Assembly: GCA_029248185.1 (NCBI GenBank)
Contig: JAQWJV010000010.1
Span: 1-64,000, forward strand
Source of the DNA: Flavobacteriaceae bacterium
GTDB taxonomy: Bacteria > Bacteroidota > Bacteroidia > Flavobacteriales > Flavobacteriaceae
Direction: 5' to 3'
Length of the DNA: 64,000 nt
Numbering within the stretch: position 1 is the stretch's first letter; each line of letters starts with the position of its first letter. A model generated the notes under the pieces. That model was not told where the DNA came from, did not search any database, and saw nothing but the letters and a program-made list of their open reading frames with translations. Positions 8,423 through 17,655 of this stretch are shown one piece after another. The position numbers were made by a program, and so were the translations under genes.

Positions 8423-9689
8423 TTTAAAAGTCATATTTGATCGCGATACTTGGCAAGAGATTTTTGGATCGATTTCCAAAAACAAAACGCGCACAATCAT
8501 AACCGTGATTGGAGTGCTTTGGGGAATTTTTATTTATATCGCTCTTTCAGGGGCAGCAAAAGGTTTGGACAACGGATTTGAACGTCAGTTTGAAAATATT
8601 GCTATGAATTCCATGTTTATTTGGGCTCAAAGGACAAGTATTCCTTTTGATGGTTTTAAAATTGGAAGAAGTATTGAATTGAAACTTTCTGATATAGACT
8701 ACATAAAACAGCGCATTCCAGAAGTTGAATTTATTGCTCCTAGAAATGCAAGAGGAGTTTTTGGTGGGGTAAGCCCGCTTGTGGTAAGAAATAATAAGTC
8801 CAGTAACTATAATGTGTATGGTGATTTTCCTGAATACACTAAAATTGCAACTAAAAAAATATATGACGGAGGACGTTTTATAAATGAAGAAGATATTCGT
8901 TATCGGCGAAAGGTATGTGTCATTGGAGAGCGAACCCAAACTGAATTATTTGAAGAGGATGAAAATCCCATTGGTCAGTACGTCAAGATTGATAACATTT
9001 ATTTTCAAGTGATTGGAGTTCATAAATTTGTACCTGGAGGGGGGTTTGAAAGTGATGGAGATATATTTATCCCCTTTGAAACTTTCCGACAGTTGTATAA
9101 TACAGGGGAAACTGTTCAATGGTTTACCATTGCAGCCTATGATGATGCGGATGTTGTAGCTGTAGAAAAGGATGTAAAGACAGCATTGAAGAGAATTCAT
9201 CGTGTTTCACCTAAAGACGAACGCGCCTTTGGTGGGTTTAATTTGGGAGAGATATTTAATAAAGTAGTGGGATTTTCTAAGGGGATGACCTTACTTTCTT
9301 TAATTGTGGGCATTGCCACTATTATTGCGGGTGTGATTGGTATTGGTAATATCCTTTTGATTTCTGTAAAGGAGCGTACCAAAGAGTTAGGTGTTCGAAG
9401 AGCATTGGGCGCAACTCCTGGAGAAGTTCGCAATCAAATCATTTTAGAGTCTGTTTTTTTGACGGTAATTGCAGGAATTTTAGGTATCGTATTGGGAGCT
9501 ATTGTCCTAGCAGGAATAAATTCCGCAACAGTCAATATGACCGATTTTCCATATACCAATCCAACCGTTCCCATTCCTTTTGTTTTGGGCGCCTTGTTTA
9601 TCATGGTGTTTTTAGGAACATTAATTGGACTCATTCCAGCACAACGTGCTGTAAGTATTAAACCCATTGACGCATTAAGAGAAGAATAA
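8415..9689 (+). CDS. MacB-like ABC transporter permease (second of two)
   Basis: A 424-residue FtsX/MacB permease with the same layout as the preceding gene: an N-terminal helix (about 27-45), a periplasmic core domain, and three C-terminal helices with KERTKELGVRRALGATPGE. It overlaps the first permease by eight bases, which suggests translational coupling and a fixed stoichiometry. The two are clearly paralogous but diverged in the periplasmic domain, which fits a heterodimeric transporter. The substrate is unknown. Confidence 0.92.
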   Translation: MNSLKVIFDRDTWQEIFGSISKNKTRTIITVIGVLWGIFIYIALSGAAKGLDNGFERQFENIAMNSMFIWAQRTSIPFDGFKIGRSIELKLSDIDYIKQRIPEVEFIAPRNARGVFGGVSPLVVRNNKSSNYNVYGDFPEYTKIATKKIYDGGRFINEEDIRYRRKVCVIGERTQTELFEEDENPIGQYVKIDNIYFQVIGVHKFVPGGGFESDGDIFIPFETFRQLYNTGETVQWFTIAAYDDADVVAVEKDVKTALKRIHRVSPKDERAFGGFNLGEIFNKVVGFSKGMTLLSLIVGIATIIAGVIGIGNILLISVKERTKELGVRRALGATPGEVRNQIILESVFLTVIAGILGIVLGAIVLAGINSATVNMTDFPYTNPTVPIPFVLGALFIMVFLGTLIGLIPAQRAVSIKPIDALREE

Positions 9690-9712
9690 AATAAATTAAT
9701 ATAAACAACATC

Positions 9713-10840
9713 ATGAAAATTTTAAAATATATTGGAATTGCACTTCTAATTTGTGGCGTTTTATTTGCTGCTGCCTATTTTATTAAAACAAACAATAAGT
9801 CTGTTATTGAATATGAAACAGAGTCTCCCATTATAACTTCAATTGAAAGAAAAACAGTTGTAACTGGAAAAGTTATTCCTGAAGATGAAGTTGAAATCAA
9901 GCCTCAAATTCAAGGAATTATTGAAACCTTATTTGTTGAAGAAGGCGATTTGGTTAATACAGGAGATTTGTTAGCTAGAATTAAAGTAGTTCCCAATGAA
10001 CAAAACTTAAATAGTGCGCAAGGACGTCTGGCTAATTCAAAAATTGTTTTAAAAAATTCAAAAATTGATTTCGATCGTAACAAAGATTTATTTGCAAAAG
10101 GAATTATTTCAAAACAAGAATTTCAAAATTCCGAACTGCGCTATAGTCAATCGAAGCAAGATGTGAGTAATGCTACCTCTGACTTGCAAATCATACGATC
10201 TGGATCAGCAGGTGGTGCAGCTTCCGCCAACACCAATATCCGTGCAACTGTACCGGGAACTATTTTGGAAATCCCAGTAGAGGAAGGATTCCAGGTTATT
10301 GCAAGTAATAGTTTTAACGCCGGAACTACCATTGCCACCATAGCCGACCTGAATAAAATGATTTTTGAAGGGAAAGTAGATGAGGCAGAAGTAGGAAAAC
10401 TAAGTGTAGGAATGCCTTTAGAAGTGAATTTGGGTGCCATTGAGGATCAATCCCTGGAAGCCAAGTTAAAGTTTATTGCTCCCAAAGGAAATGAAGAGCA
10501 AGGAGCAGTTCAATTTATTATTGAAGCCGATTTATTTTTAAACGATTCCCTGTTTATTCGAGCCGGATATAGTGCCAATGCCTCACTTGTTTTGGAGCGA
10601 AAAGATAGTATTATGGCAATTTCTGAATCTCTTCTACAATTTGACAGAGAAACAGAGAAGCCTTATGTTGAAGTTTCCTCAGGAGAACAAACTTTTGAAA
10701 GAAGAGATATTGAAATTGGTATTTCGGATGGGGTTAACGTTGAGATTGTTTCGGGTCTAACCCAGGATGATTTAATTAAAGTTTGGAATAAAACAGAACC
10801 CATAAAAAAGGGTGATGAGGAAGAGAAAGAAGATAATTAA
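9713..10840 (+). CDS. HlyD/RND-type periplasmic adaptor subunit (MacA-like)
   Basis: The 375-residue protein has an N-terminal membrane anchor (about 5-24), a split lipoyl/biotinyl domain (VTGKVIPEDEVEIKPQIQG and later ATVPGTILEIPVEEG), a coiled-coil hairpin between them (about 95-155) and a beta-barrel domain. It bridges the inner-membrane permeases and the TolC-type channel. The C-terminus is charged (DEEEKEDN). It starts 23 bases after the second permease. Confidence 0.92.
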   Translation: MKILKYIGIALLICGVLFAAAYFIKTNNKSVIEYETESPIITSIERKTVVTGKVIPEDEVEIKPQIQGIIETLFVEEGDLVNTGDLLARIKVVPNEQNLNSAQGRLANSKIVLKNSKIDFDRNKDLFAKGIISKQEFQNSELRYSQSKQDVSNATSDLQIIRSGSAGGAASANTNIRATVPGTILEIPVEEGFQVIASNSFNAGTTIATIADLNKMIFEGKVDEAEVGKLSVGMPLEVNLGAIEDQSLEAKLKFIAPKGNEEQGAVQFIIEADLFLNDSLFIRAGYSANASLVLERKDSIMAISESLLQFDRETEKPYVEVSSGEQTFERRDIEIGISDGVNVEIVSGLTQDDLIKVWNKTEPIKKGDEEEKEDN

Positions 10841-10875
10841 CAACAGATTACCAAAAACAGATAACTAATTAATTG

Positions 10876-10896
10876 AGTCTATTGAATAGACTTTTT
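10876..10896 (+). terminator. Weak hairpin with T tract between adaptor and TolC genes
   Basis: Arms 10876-10882 and 10886-10892 pair over seven bases with a three-base loop, and T residues follow to 10896. The stem is AT-rich, so it may lower rather than stop transcription into the outer-membrane channel gene. Confidence 0.35.
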
Positions 10897-10931
10897 GAAA
10901 GGAATCTATTACAAAAATAAAAACCAACGCG

Positions 10932-12341
10932 ATGAAAACAGTTGCAACTTTACTACTTTCTTTAACCGCATTAGTACTCACAGCGCAATCCAAAGTCTAT
11001 ACCCTCGAAGAGTGTGTATTAATTGCTTTAGATAAGAACATCAGCATCAAACAGTCTGAATTAGAAATTGAAAGCGCAACCATAGATAAAGCAGATGCAA
11101 TAGGAGGTTTTTTACCAAGAGTAAACGCCCAGTCTCAGCATATATGGAATAACGGGTTGAGTCAAAACATAACCAATGGTTTAATTGAAAATTTAACAAC
11201 TCAATTTTCTTCTTTTGGAGGAAATATTGGAGTGACACTTTTTAATGGAAAACAAAATATTAATCAGCTTTCAAGGGCTAACTTGAACCTGATTGCACGT
11301 CAATATCAATTGGACGATATGAAAGATGATATTAGTCTTTTTGTCGCCAATGCTTATTTGCAAGTCATGTTTAATAGAGAACTAGAACAAGTGCAACGCT
11401 TTCAATTAGAAATTACCAAAGAAGACTTAGAACGAACGAAAGTTCGTATTGAAGTAGGTGTTTTAACTCAAGCAGATATTTTTGATATTGAGGCCAATCT
11501 TGCATCACAAGAACAAGCGCTGGTTCAAGCCAGAAATAATTACCGTTTATCTCTCATTAGTTTAGCTCAGCTTTTACTCATCACGGATTATGAGAATTTT
11601 GAAATTGCTGAAGAAGATTTTGATATTCCTTTTTCTGAGATTCTTTTAAAGAATCCAAAAAATATTTATGAAAAAGCCCTTACCAGCCGCAATGATATCA
11701 AGCTGGGTATCGCCAATATTGAGGTAGCAAAAAAGGATATTGACCTGGCCAAAGGAGCTTTAATGCCCTCTCTTACTGCTTTCTACAATTATAATACGAG
11801 AATATCTTATTCTGACCGTTCCATTCAGACAGGAAATTTAGTAGAATCACCCATAGGAATTGTACAAGAGACTGGCCAATCTGTAGTCACTCAATTTTCA
11901 GAACGCGAAATTGTAAAACCACTACCTTTTGCAACTCAATTTGGACAAAATGATGGACATAGTTATGGGGTCTCTCTTAATATTCCAATTTTTAATGGTT
12001 CTTCAGTAAAAAACAATATTAAGAGAAGAGAGTTAAATTTGAAGAGAATTGAAAATCAATTTGAACAAACAAAATTAGATTTAGAAAATACCGTCAATCA
12101 AGCTTATTTGAACACACAAGGCGCTATGAAGTTTTATGAAGCCGCAGAGAAGACCCTGAAAGCTAGAGAACAAGCGTTTCAAATTGCCCAAAATCGTTTT
12201 GAAGCAGGGGTAATGAATTCTTTTGATTTTATTCAGGCAAAGCAAAGATTTCAAATTGCTGCCTCTGATATTGTTCGTGCCAAATTTGACTATATATTCA
12301 AATTAAAAATTCTCGAATTTTACTTCGGTTTGAAGCTCTAA
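10932..12341 (+). CDS. TolC family outer-membrane efflux protein
   Basis: The 469-residue protein has a signal peptide (MKTVATLLLSLTALVLTAQ) and two repeated outer-membrane efflux domains rich in helical heptads (for example SRANLNLIARQYQLDD and its C-terminal counterpart RRELNLKRIENQFEQTKLD). TolC-type trimers form the outer-membrane and periplasmic exit duct. As the last gene of the ATPase-permease-permease-adaptor set it completes a tripartite exporter. A 91-base gap with a weak hairpin precedes it. Confidence 0.92.
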   Translation: MKTVATLLLSLTALVLTAQSKVYTLEECVLIALDKNISIKQSELEIESATIDKADAIGGFLPRVNAQSQHIWNNGLSQNITNGLIENLTTQFSSFGGNIGVTLFNGKQNINQLSRANLNLIARQYQLDDMKDDISLFVANAYLQVMFNRELEQVQRFQLEITKEDLERTKVRIEVGVLTQADIFDIEANLASQEQALVQARNNYRLSLISLAQLLLITDYENFEIAEEDFDIPFSEILLKNPKNIYEKALTSRNDIKLGIANIEVAKKDIDLAKGALMPSLTAFYNYNTRISYSDRSIQTGNLVESPIGIVQETGQSVVTQFSEREIVKPLPFATQFGQNDGHSYGVSLNIPIFNGSSVKNNIKRRELNLKRIENQFEQTKLDLENTVNQAYLNTQGAMKFYEAAEKTLKAREQAFQIAQNRFEAGVMNSFDFIQAKQRFQIAASDIVRAKFDYIFKLKILEFYFGLKL

Positions 12342-12401
12342 TTAAAAAGATTTTTTTTCTAGTCTCGATGAAAGTTTGTTTTCCGAGATAAATGAGTGGT
12401 C

Positions 12402-12430
12402 TTGGATCTTAACTTTTTTTCTTATCTTCA
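12402..12430 (+). promoter_or_regulatory. Possible promoter before the PhyH dioxygenase gene
   Basis: TTG at 12402-12404 is followed after 18 bases by TATCTTCA, a 6/8 match to the -7 box TAnnTTTG. The 120-base gap after the exporter operon makes a new transcript likely. Confidence 0.3.
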
Positions 12431-12461
12431 ACTACTTCAAGTTTAAGAATTCAAAAAGAGT

Positions 12462-13418
12462 ATGAAAAAAGTATATGAAAGCGATCATAAAGAGATCCCT
12501 GGGAATCCATCTACAGCCAAATCAAGTAAACTAAAACTCAATAGTCGTTCCAATAATGAACCTTTACGTTTATTAACAGAAGAAGAATGGAGTTTTTGGA
12601 TTGAGAAAGGATATGTGGTTGTGAAAAATGCAATTTCAAGACAGCAGGCACTTGATACTGCAGCATTTCTATGGGAGTTTGAAGAGAAAGATCCAATGAA
12701 TCCCGAGACTTGGTATAGTTCTCCACGTGCAGAAATGAAAATGAAAGAACTTGCAGGAACGGGAATGGTTGAAGTGTATAATAATCAATTTCTTTGGTCT
12801 AACAGACAAGCTCAAAAAATATACGAAGCTTTTGTGGATGTATGGGGCACTGAAAAATTATGGGTAACGATTGATCGTGCGAATTTAAATTTTCCCATTA
12901 AAGAAGGTTTTGAATACAAAGGTTTTATCCATTGGGATTATGATCCAGAAACCAAACCTCAAAATGTACAAGGGGTCATTGCCTTATCAGATCAAACCGA
13001 TCCCAATATGGGAGGGTTTCAATGTATTCCGTGGTTGTATCAAAATTATGATACCTGGAAACTGTCTCAGCCCAAAGACCGTAATCCATTTCAGCCTGAC
13101 GTCACAGGTTTAGAGGATAAAATAGAAAAAGTAGCATTAGAAGCTGGAGATCTACTCATTTTTAATAGTTTACTTGCTCATGGTATCCGCCCCAATTTAT
13201 CCAAAGACAAAGTGAGAATGGCACAATACATTTCAATGATGCCTGCAGAAGAAGATAATGAAGTCTTAAAGAAATGGCGTATTAATTCATGGGAAAATCG
13301 AGTCGCTCCAGAGGGATATGCTTTTCCTGGTGACCCCAGAAAGTGGGAGCAAACCAGATATGAAAAAGCAGAATTAAATGCATTAGGCAAGAAGTTATTA
13401 GGTCTTGAAAAATGGTAA
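12462..13418 (+). CDS. Phytanoyl-CoA dioxygenase (PhyH) family protein
   Basis: A 318-residue non-heme Fe(II)/2-oxoglutarate-dependent oxygenase. The iron triad is visible as H157, D159 (FIHWDYD) and H240 (LLAHGIRPN), with R243 or R252 able to bind 2-oxoglutarate. An N-terminal tail of about 35 polar residues precedes the domain. Family members hydroxylate varied small molecules, and bacterial substrates cannot be read from sequence. It is 15 bases upstream of an SDR oxidoreductase, so the two may act in sequence (hydroxylation then oxidation). Confidence 0.88.
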   Translation: MKKVYESDHKEIPGNPSTAKSSKLKLNSRSNNEPLRLLTEEEWSFWIEKGYVVVKNAISRQQALDTAAFLWEFEEKDPMNPETWYSSPRAEMKMKELAGTGMVEVYNNQFLWSNRQAQKIYEAFVDVWGTEKLWVTIDRANLNFPIKEGFEYKGFIHWDYDPETKPQNVQGVIALSDQTDPNMGGFQCIPWLYQNYDTWKLSQPKDRNPFQPDVTGLEDKIEKVALEAGDLLIFNSLLAHGIRPNLSKDKVRMAQYISMMPAEEDNEVLKKWRINSWENRVAPEGYAFPGDPRKWEQTRYEKAELNALGKKLLGLEKW

Positions 13419-13433
13419 TTATGATATTATTTA

Positions 13434-14228
13434 ATGGAATTAAAGTTAAAAGATAAAACAGCATTCATTTCGGGTTCAACTTCTGGAATTGGATTTGCAA
13501 CAGCTAAGATGCTCTTGGCTGAGGGAATGCAAGTGTATATTAATGGTCGATCTTCTACTGGAGTTACTAAGGCGGTTGATGAATTAAAAGCGCAAGTGAA
13601 GGGTGCCAAGGTATTTGGAATTGTTGCAGATTTTAAAAAACCCCAGGAGGTTCAAGAACTCACCAATCAGATTTCTGAAGTAGATGTTTTAATTAACAAT
13701 GTAGGGATTTATAATTCACAATCTTTTTTTGATACTTCAGACGAACAATGGAATGATCAATTCCAGGTTAATTTCATGAGTGGGGTTCACCTATCACAGC
13801 ATTATCTTCAGAAAATGCTCAACAAAAATTGGGGACGAATTATTTTCATTTCAAGCGAGTGTGCTTATTTAGTCCCAACTGACATGATTTCATACAGTGC
13901 TACAAAGGCTGCAATGCATGCTTTATCAAGAGGTCTAGCACAAATTGCTAAAGGCACAGCGGTGACTGTAAATGTGATTGTCCCAGGTTCTACGATGAGT
14001 GAGGGTGCCAAAGACTTTTTGGCAAATAAAGCTAAACTTGATGGAGTAAGTCAAAAAGAAGTAGAAACCTCTTTTTTTTCAAGCGAGAGAACACAATCTT
14101 TATTAGAACGTTTTGCCTCAGTTGAGGAAGTATCAAATGCAATTATTTATCTTTGTAGTCCACTTTCCAGCGCTACAAACGGTAGTGTTTTAAAAGTAGA
14201 TGGGGGAAGTTCAGGAGGAATTTTATAG
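13434..14228 (+). CDS. Short-chain dehydrogenase/reductase (SDR)
   Basis: A 264-residue classical SDR with the nucleotide motif GSTSGIG (14-20), an NNVG strand (about 88-91) and the catalytic set S141, Y154, K158. The position-37 to -39 region (GRS) favours NADP(H), though this is weak. It follows the PhyH gene closely and probably shares its transcript. The substrate is unknown. The C-terminus ends in the family's usual VDGGSSGG-type strand. Confidence 0.9.
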   Translation: MELKLKDKTAFISGSTSGIGFATAKMLLAEGMQVYINGRSSTGVTKAVDELKAQVKGAKVFGIVADFKKPQEVQELTNQISEVDVLINNVGIYNSQSFFDTSDEQWNDQFQVNFMSGVHLSQHYLQKMLNKNWGRIIFISSECAYLVPTDMISYSATKAAMHALSRGLAQIAKGTAVTVNVIVPGSTMSEGAKDFLANKAKLDGVSQKEVETSFFSSERTQSLLERFASVEEVSNAIIYLCSPLSSATNGSVLKVDGGSSGGIL

Positions 14229-14243
14229 TCCTCACAAATTTTT

Positions 14244-14921
14244 ATGGCATATATACTACACCTAGATACCACAACTAAAAAATGTTCTGTGGCTCTTGCA
14301 TTTAATGGCATACTATGTGCGCAAAAAGAGCTTTTATCCGAAGCCTTTAGTCATAGTGAAAAATTACATGTTTTTATTCAAGAGGTATTAACTCAAGGGG
14401 GAATAGAACCATCACAGCTCCAAGCCATTGCCGTAAGTAAAGGTCCAGGATCTTATACAGGACTTCGTATTGGTATTGCGGCGGCTAAAGGCTTGTGTTT
14501 TGCAATGGATATTCCTTTGATCGCCCTAAATACGCTAGAAATAATGGTGCAGCCCCATATTGTTTCTTCAGATACTTTTATTATTCCCATGTTGGATGCA
14601 AGACGAATGGAGGTATACACTGCAGTTTTTGATTCCAATAAAAAATGGGTAGCAAAAACATCAGCCTTGGTTTTATCTGAAATCTCTTTTATGGATGTTG
14701 TTCAATCGCATCCATGTTTAATAATAGGAGATGGTGCAGCCAAATTCAAAAGCCTGCATCCAAAAATAAAGGCCCGTTTCACCGAGGAAGTTCATTACCC
14801 ATCAGCTAAAGAAATGTTTTTACTGGCATTAAAGCGTTTTGAAAAAAAAGAATTTGAGTCTTTGGCTTATTTTGAACCTTTTTATCTCAAAGATTTTCAA
14901 ACTACACCTTCAAAAAAATAA
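14244..14921 (+). CDS. tsaB: tRNA threonylcarbamoyladenosine biosynthesis protein TsaB
   Basis: A 225-residue ASKHA-fold protein with the TsaB landmarks: LHLDTTTKKCSVAL at the N-terminus, GPGSYTGLRIG (about 69-79), a KGLCFA helix and MLDARRMEVYTAVF. TsaB partners TsaD and TsaE in making t6A37 on ANN-decoding tRNAs. It ends two bases before the convergent Nfu gene. Confidence 0.95.
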   Translation: MAYILHLDTTTKKCSVALAFNGILCAQKELLSEAFSHSEKLHVFIQEVLTQGGIEPSQLQAIAVSKGPGSYTGLRIGIAAAKGLCFAMDIPLIALNTLEIMVQPHIVSSDTFIIPMLDARRMEVYTAVFDSNKKWVAKTSALVLSEISFMDVVQSHPCLIIGDGAAKFKSLHPKIKARFTEEVHYPSAKEMFLLALKRFEKKEFESLAYFEPFYLKDFQTTPSKK

Positions 14922-14923
14922 GC

Positions 14924-15814
14924 TTATCCATTTACTGCAACTACCGTTGCAATTTTTCCAGGCATCATTTCTTTAAGCATGGTTTCAATCCCATTTTTTA
15001 ATGTAAAAGTAGAAGACGGACACCCGCTGCATGCTCCTTGTAAAACAACATGAACTTCTTTTTCTACTTCATCATAAGAATCAAACACGATATTTCCTCC
15101 ATCTGAGGCTACAGCAGGTTTGATGTATTCATCTAAGATAGAAACGATTTGTTGCTCTGTGGCGTTTAAGTTTTCAACGGTTTGATTGTTTTCATTCAAC
15201 TCGATGGCAGCAGGAGCCTCAGTCAAGATTACATTTCCCTCCTCAATAAAGGCACGAATAAATTCACGAACCTCCATTACAACTTCATCCCATTCGGTTA
15301 TTTCAAACTTCGTAATAGAAACATAATTTGTATCTAAAAAAACTTCTTTAACAAAAGGAAAGTGAAATAATTTTTGAGCTAAGGGTGCATTTTTGGCTTC
15401 ATCAATATTTTTAAATTCGACACTCTGGGGAACAAGGGGCTTGTTTGCAACAAATTTCATTACTGCAGGGTTTGGAGTACTTTCAGCATAAACACTCACG
15501 GGAATCTTATCATTACGTTGTGCTTCGATTACAACACCTCCATCATTGAGGTAGGTTTGTAGCTGTTCTTTTACTTCTTCAATCACTTCCTCCCATTCAA
15601 GAATATCAAATCGTTCAACACGAATTGTTGTTTCAGAAAGACTCACAGATTTAACAAAGGGAAGGTAAAATAGTTGTTGAATCAATGGAGCACCTTTGGC
15701 TTCGTCAATGTTTTTAAAATGGGATATTTCTTTGGGTCCAATTGTTTGGTCAACTTCAAAATTTGCCCAACGCTCTCCTTTTTCACATTTCGCTGTAAGT
15801 CGGAAAATTTTCAT
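14924..15814 (-). CDS. NifU/Nfu family Fe-S scaffold with duplicated N-terminal domain
   Basis: The 296-residue protein ends in a NifU C-terminal domain with the cluster-binding CxxC (GACSGCPSS). Before it are two tandem Nfu N-terminal domains that align with each other: FKNIDEAKGAPLIQQLF in the first and FKNIDEAKNAPLAQKLF in the second, each followed by an FPFV or LPFV strand and a W-containing helix. Nfu proteins hand 4Fe-4S clusters to client enzymes. The double N-domain makes it longer than single-copy Nfu proteins. It is convergent with tsaB. Confidence 0.92.
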   Translation of the reverse strand: MKIFRLTAKCEKGERWANFEVDQTIGPKEISHFKNIDEAKGAPLIQQLFYLPFVKSVSLSETTIRVERFDILEWEEVIEEVKEQLQTYLNDGGVVIEAQRNDKIPVSVYAESTPNPAVMKFVANKPLVPQSVEFKNIDEAKNAPLAQKLFHFPFVKEVFLDTNYVSITKFEITEWDEVVMEVREFIRAFIEEGNVILTEAPAAIELNENNQTVENLNATEQQIVSILDEYIKPAVASDGGNIVFDSYDEVEKEVHVVLQGACSGCPSSTFTLKNGIETMLKEMMPGKIATVVAVNG

Positions 15815-15913
15815 CTTTTTTTTTCAAAAATAACAAAAGCATGGCAAACTATAGCTTGAAATGAAAGACATATTTATGCCAAATCTTTTTGTAATTTGGA
15901 GCAAACAAATATT

Positions 15914-16423
15914 ATGTTAATAAAGACTGTGCGGGGCTTTACCCCATCCTTTGGAAAGAACTCTTTTATTGCTGAAAATGCAACCTTAATTGGGGATGTC
16001 GTTATGGGTGATGATTGCTCGGTTTGGTATCAAGCTGTAATTCGTGGTGACGTGAATTCCATAAGAATCGGGAATCAAGTTAATGTTCAAGATGGGGTTG
16101 TCATTCATGCTACCTACAAAACAGCTCCGACTACCATTGGAAGCAAAGTTTCTATAGGACATAATGCAATAGTACATGGATGTACTCTAGAAGACAAAGT
16201 TTTAGTAGGTATGGGCAGTATTATTATGGATCATTGTGTGGTGGGTAGTAATAGTATTATAGCTGCAGGCGCAGTTGTAACACAAAATACCATAATAAGC
16301 CCGGGTTCAATTTACGCTGGAATTCCAGCAAGAAAAATTAAAGAGATTAATAGAAATCTTCAGGAAAATGAGATTGAACGAATTGCTCAAAATTACTTAA
16401 AATACGCTTCTTGGTTTGAGTAG
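15914..16423 (+). CDS. Gamma carbonic anhydrase-like / hexapeptide-repeat protein (YrdA/PaaY type)
   Basis: A left-handed beta-helix protein of 169 residues built from hexapeptide repeats. Its zinc histidines fit the gamma-class pattern (VVIHATYK, IGHNAIVHG). Family members are carbonic anhydrases, thioesterases or proteins of unknown role. The frame is open upstream to a TTG at 15896, but the ATG at 15914 (MLIKTVRGF) gives the usual N-terminus and is preferred. It ends in a strong bidirectional terminator. Confidence 0.88.
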   Translation: MLIKTVRGFTPSFGKNSFIAENATLIGDVVMGDDCSVWYQAVIRGDVNSIRIGNQVNVQDGVVIHATYKTAPTTIGSKVSIGHNAIVHGCTLEDKVLVGMGSIIMDHCVVGSNSIIAAGAVVTQNTIISPGSIYAGIPARKIKEINRNLQENEIERIAQNYLKYASWFE

Positions 16424-16428
16424 GTAAA

Positions 16429-16458
16429 AAAAAAGGCTACCCATGGGTAGCCTTTTTT
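16429..16458. terminator. Bidirectional intrinsic terminator
   Basis: A perfect inverted repeat: arms 16429-16442 and 16445-16458, with an A run on the left and a T run on the right. It lies between two convergent genes and can stop transcripts from both sides. Confidence 0.9.
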
Positions 16459-16474
16459 CTATATTATAGATAGA

Positions 16475-16981
16475 TTAAAAACCTAATTCAGTTTTTACAT
16501 CTGCCATTAAATCTTTTCCCATAGCAGAAATTACACTACCTCCTGGGCTTGAATCTAATACATAGTCAAATCCTTGGACACCCGCTACTTTTTCAATAGC
16601 TACACGGGCTTTTTCGTATAAAGGACGCATCATTTCAGCAGAACGTTTTTGAAGTTCTTGAGAAGCAGTTTCTCTAAACTCCTGAATACGTTGTTGCATC
16701 TCTTGTAATTCAATTTGACGCTGCTGATTGATTAATTCTGTTTGATTTTGAGCATCACCCTGATACGATTGTGCTTTGGTTTGAAATTCTTTTACAGAAG
16801 TTTCCATTTCATTAGCATATTGGTCTTCAAGTTTTTTGAGCTCTCCTTGAGCTGCGATAACTTCAGGCATTTCACTAATTAATTCTTGAGTGTTTATGTG
16901 TGCTACTTTAGATTGAGCCATAACATTCAATGGAGCAACTAATAGTAACAAGCTAACAATAAAAGTGGATAAATGTTTCAT
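16475..16981 (-). CDS. OmpH/Skp family periplasmic chaperone (second copy)
   Basis: A 168-residue protein with a signal peptide (MKHLSTFIVSLLLLVAPLNVMAQ) and a long Gln/Glu-rich coiled coil (about 45-130), the tentacle of Skp-type chaperones that hold unfolded outer-membrane proteins in the periplasm. It is the last gene of nadK-porG-uppS-bamA-ompH-ompH and lies 11 bases after the other ompH. Its transcript ends at the bidirectional terminator. Confidence 0.93.
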   Translation of the reverse strand: MKHLSTFIVSLLLLVAPLNVMAQSKVAHINTQELISEMPEVIAAQGELKKLEDQYANEMETSVKEFQTKAQSYQGDAQNQTELINQQRQIELQEMQQRIQEFRETASQELQKRSAEMMRPLYEKARVAIEKVAGVQGFDYVLDSSPGGSVISAMGKDLMADVKTELGF

Positions 16982-16992
16982 AAAGTGATATA

Positions 16993-17589
16993 TTAATTTT
17001 TTGAGGTTGATGTTTTAGATTTTAAGACCTCCAGTTGTGTCTTTCTATTTTGTATTCTTTGTAGTCTATTTATTCTTTTAATTACCAGGTCGCTAATATC
17101 GTAATTTTTTGCGGAATATAACATAGTTACATTAGAAGATCGATCAAAAATAAAATCATATTTTTTTTCTTCTGCTATTAGTTTCACAACACTCATTACT
17201 TGATCTTGAACAGGTTGGATTAATTTAGAACGTTGGATTATCATATCTCCTCCAGGCCCAAATCGCTTCTCTTGAAGATTTACGATTTCAGCTGCAAAAT
17301 CTTGAATTTCCAATTCTCGGTCATTAATGAGTTCAGGGGTAAGTAATATACGCTCTGTATTCAACTGATCTTGATACTGTTTTAATTGAATTTTTTTAAG
17401 TTCAATTTCTTTTTTCCAGTTTACTATATTTTTATCTAATAATTGAGAGGCTTCTTGGTATTCATCAATGTTTTCTAATATTACATTCATATCAATATAG
17501 CCTACTCTTGTTCCTCGTTGCGCATTCGAATGAATACTCGTGAAAAGGAAGAGATAAAGTAGTATTGTATGATGTAGGGTGATTCTCAT
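16993..17589 (-). CDS. OmpH/Skp family periplasmic chaperone (first copy)
   Basis: A 198-residue protein with a signal peptide ending SNAQ, an N-terminal VGYIDMNVILENI strand-helix typical of OmpH, a central coiled coil and a basic C-terminal tail after KKYDFIFDRSSNV. It probably works with the neighbouring OmpH and BamA in outer-membrane protein biogenesis. Tandem ompH copies after bamA are common in Flavobacteriia. Confidence 0.92.
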   Translation of the reverse strand: MRITLHHTILLYLFLFTSIHSNAQRGTRVGYIDMNVILENIDEYQEASQLLDKNIVNWKKEIELKKIQLKQYQDQLNTERILLTPELINDRELEIQDFAAEIVNLQEKRFGPGGDMIIQRSKLIQPVQDQVMSVVKLIAEEKKYDFIFDRSSNVTMLYSAKNYDISDLVIKRINRLQRIQNRKTQLEVLKSKTSTSKN

Positions 17590-17655
17590 AGCTATTATAA
17601 CGTAAAGTTATCTAACTTATTTTGAGGATTTAAGATTAACAGTCTATATAATTTG

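Noticed and set aside
8547-8939. 130-residue open frame on the minus strand
   Set aside because: It lies wholly inside the second MacB-type permease gene, has Ser/Thr/Ile-rich composition without domain features, and no promoter or start context.
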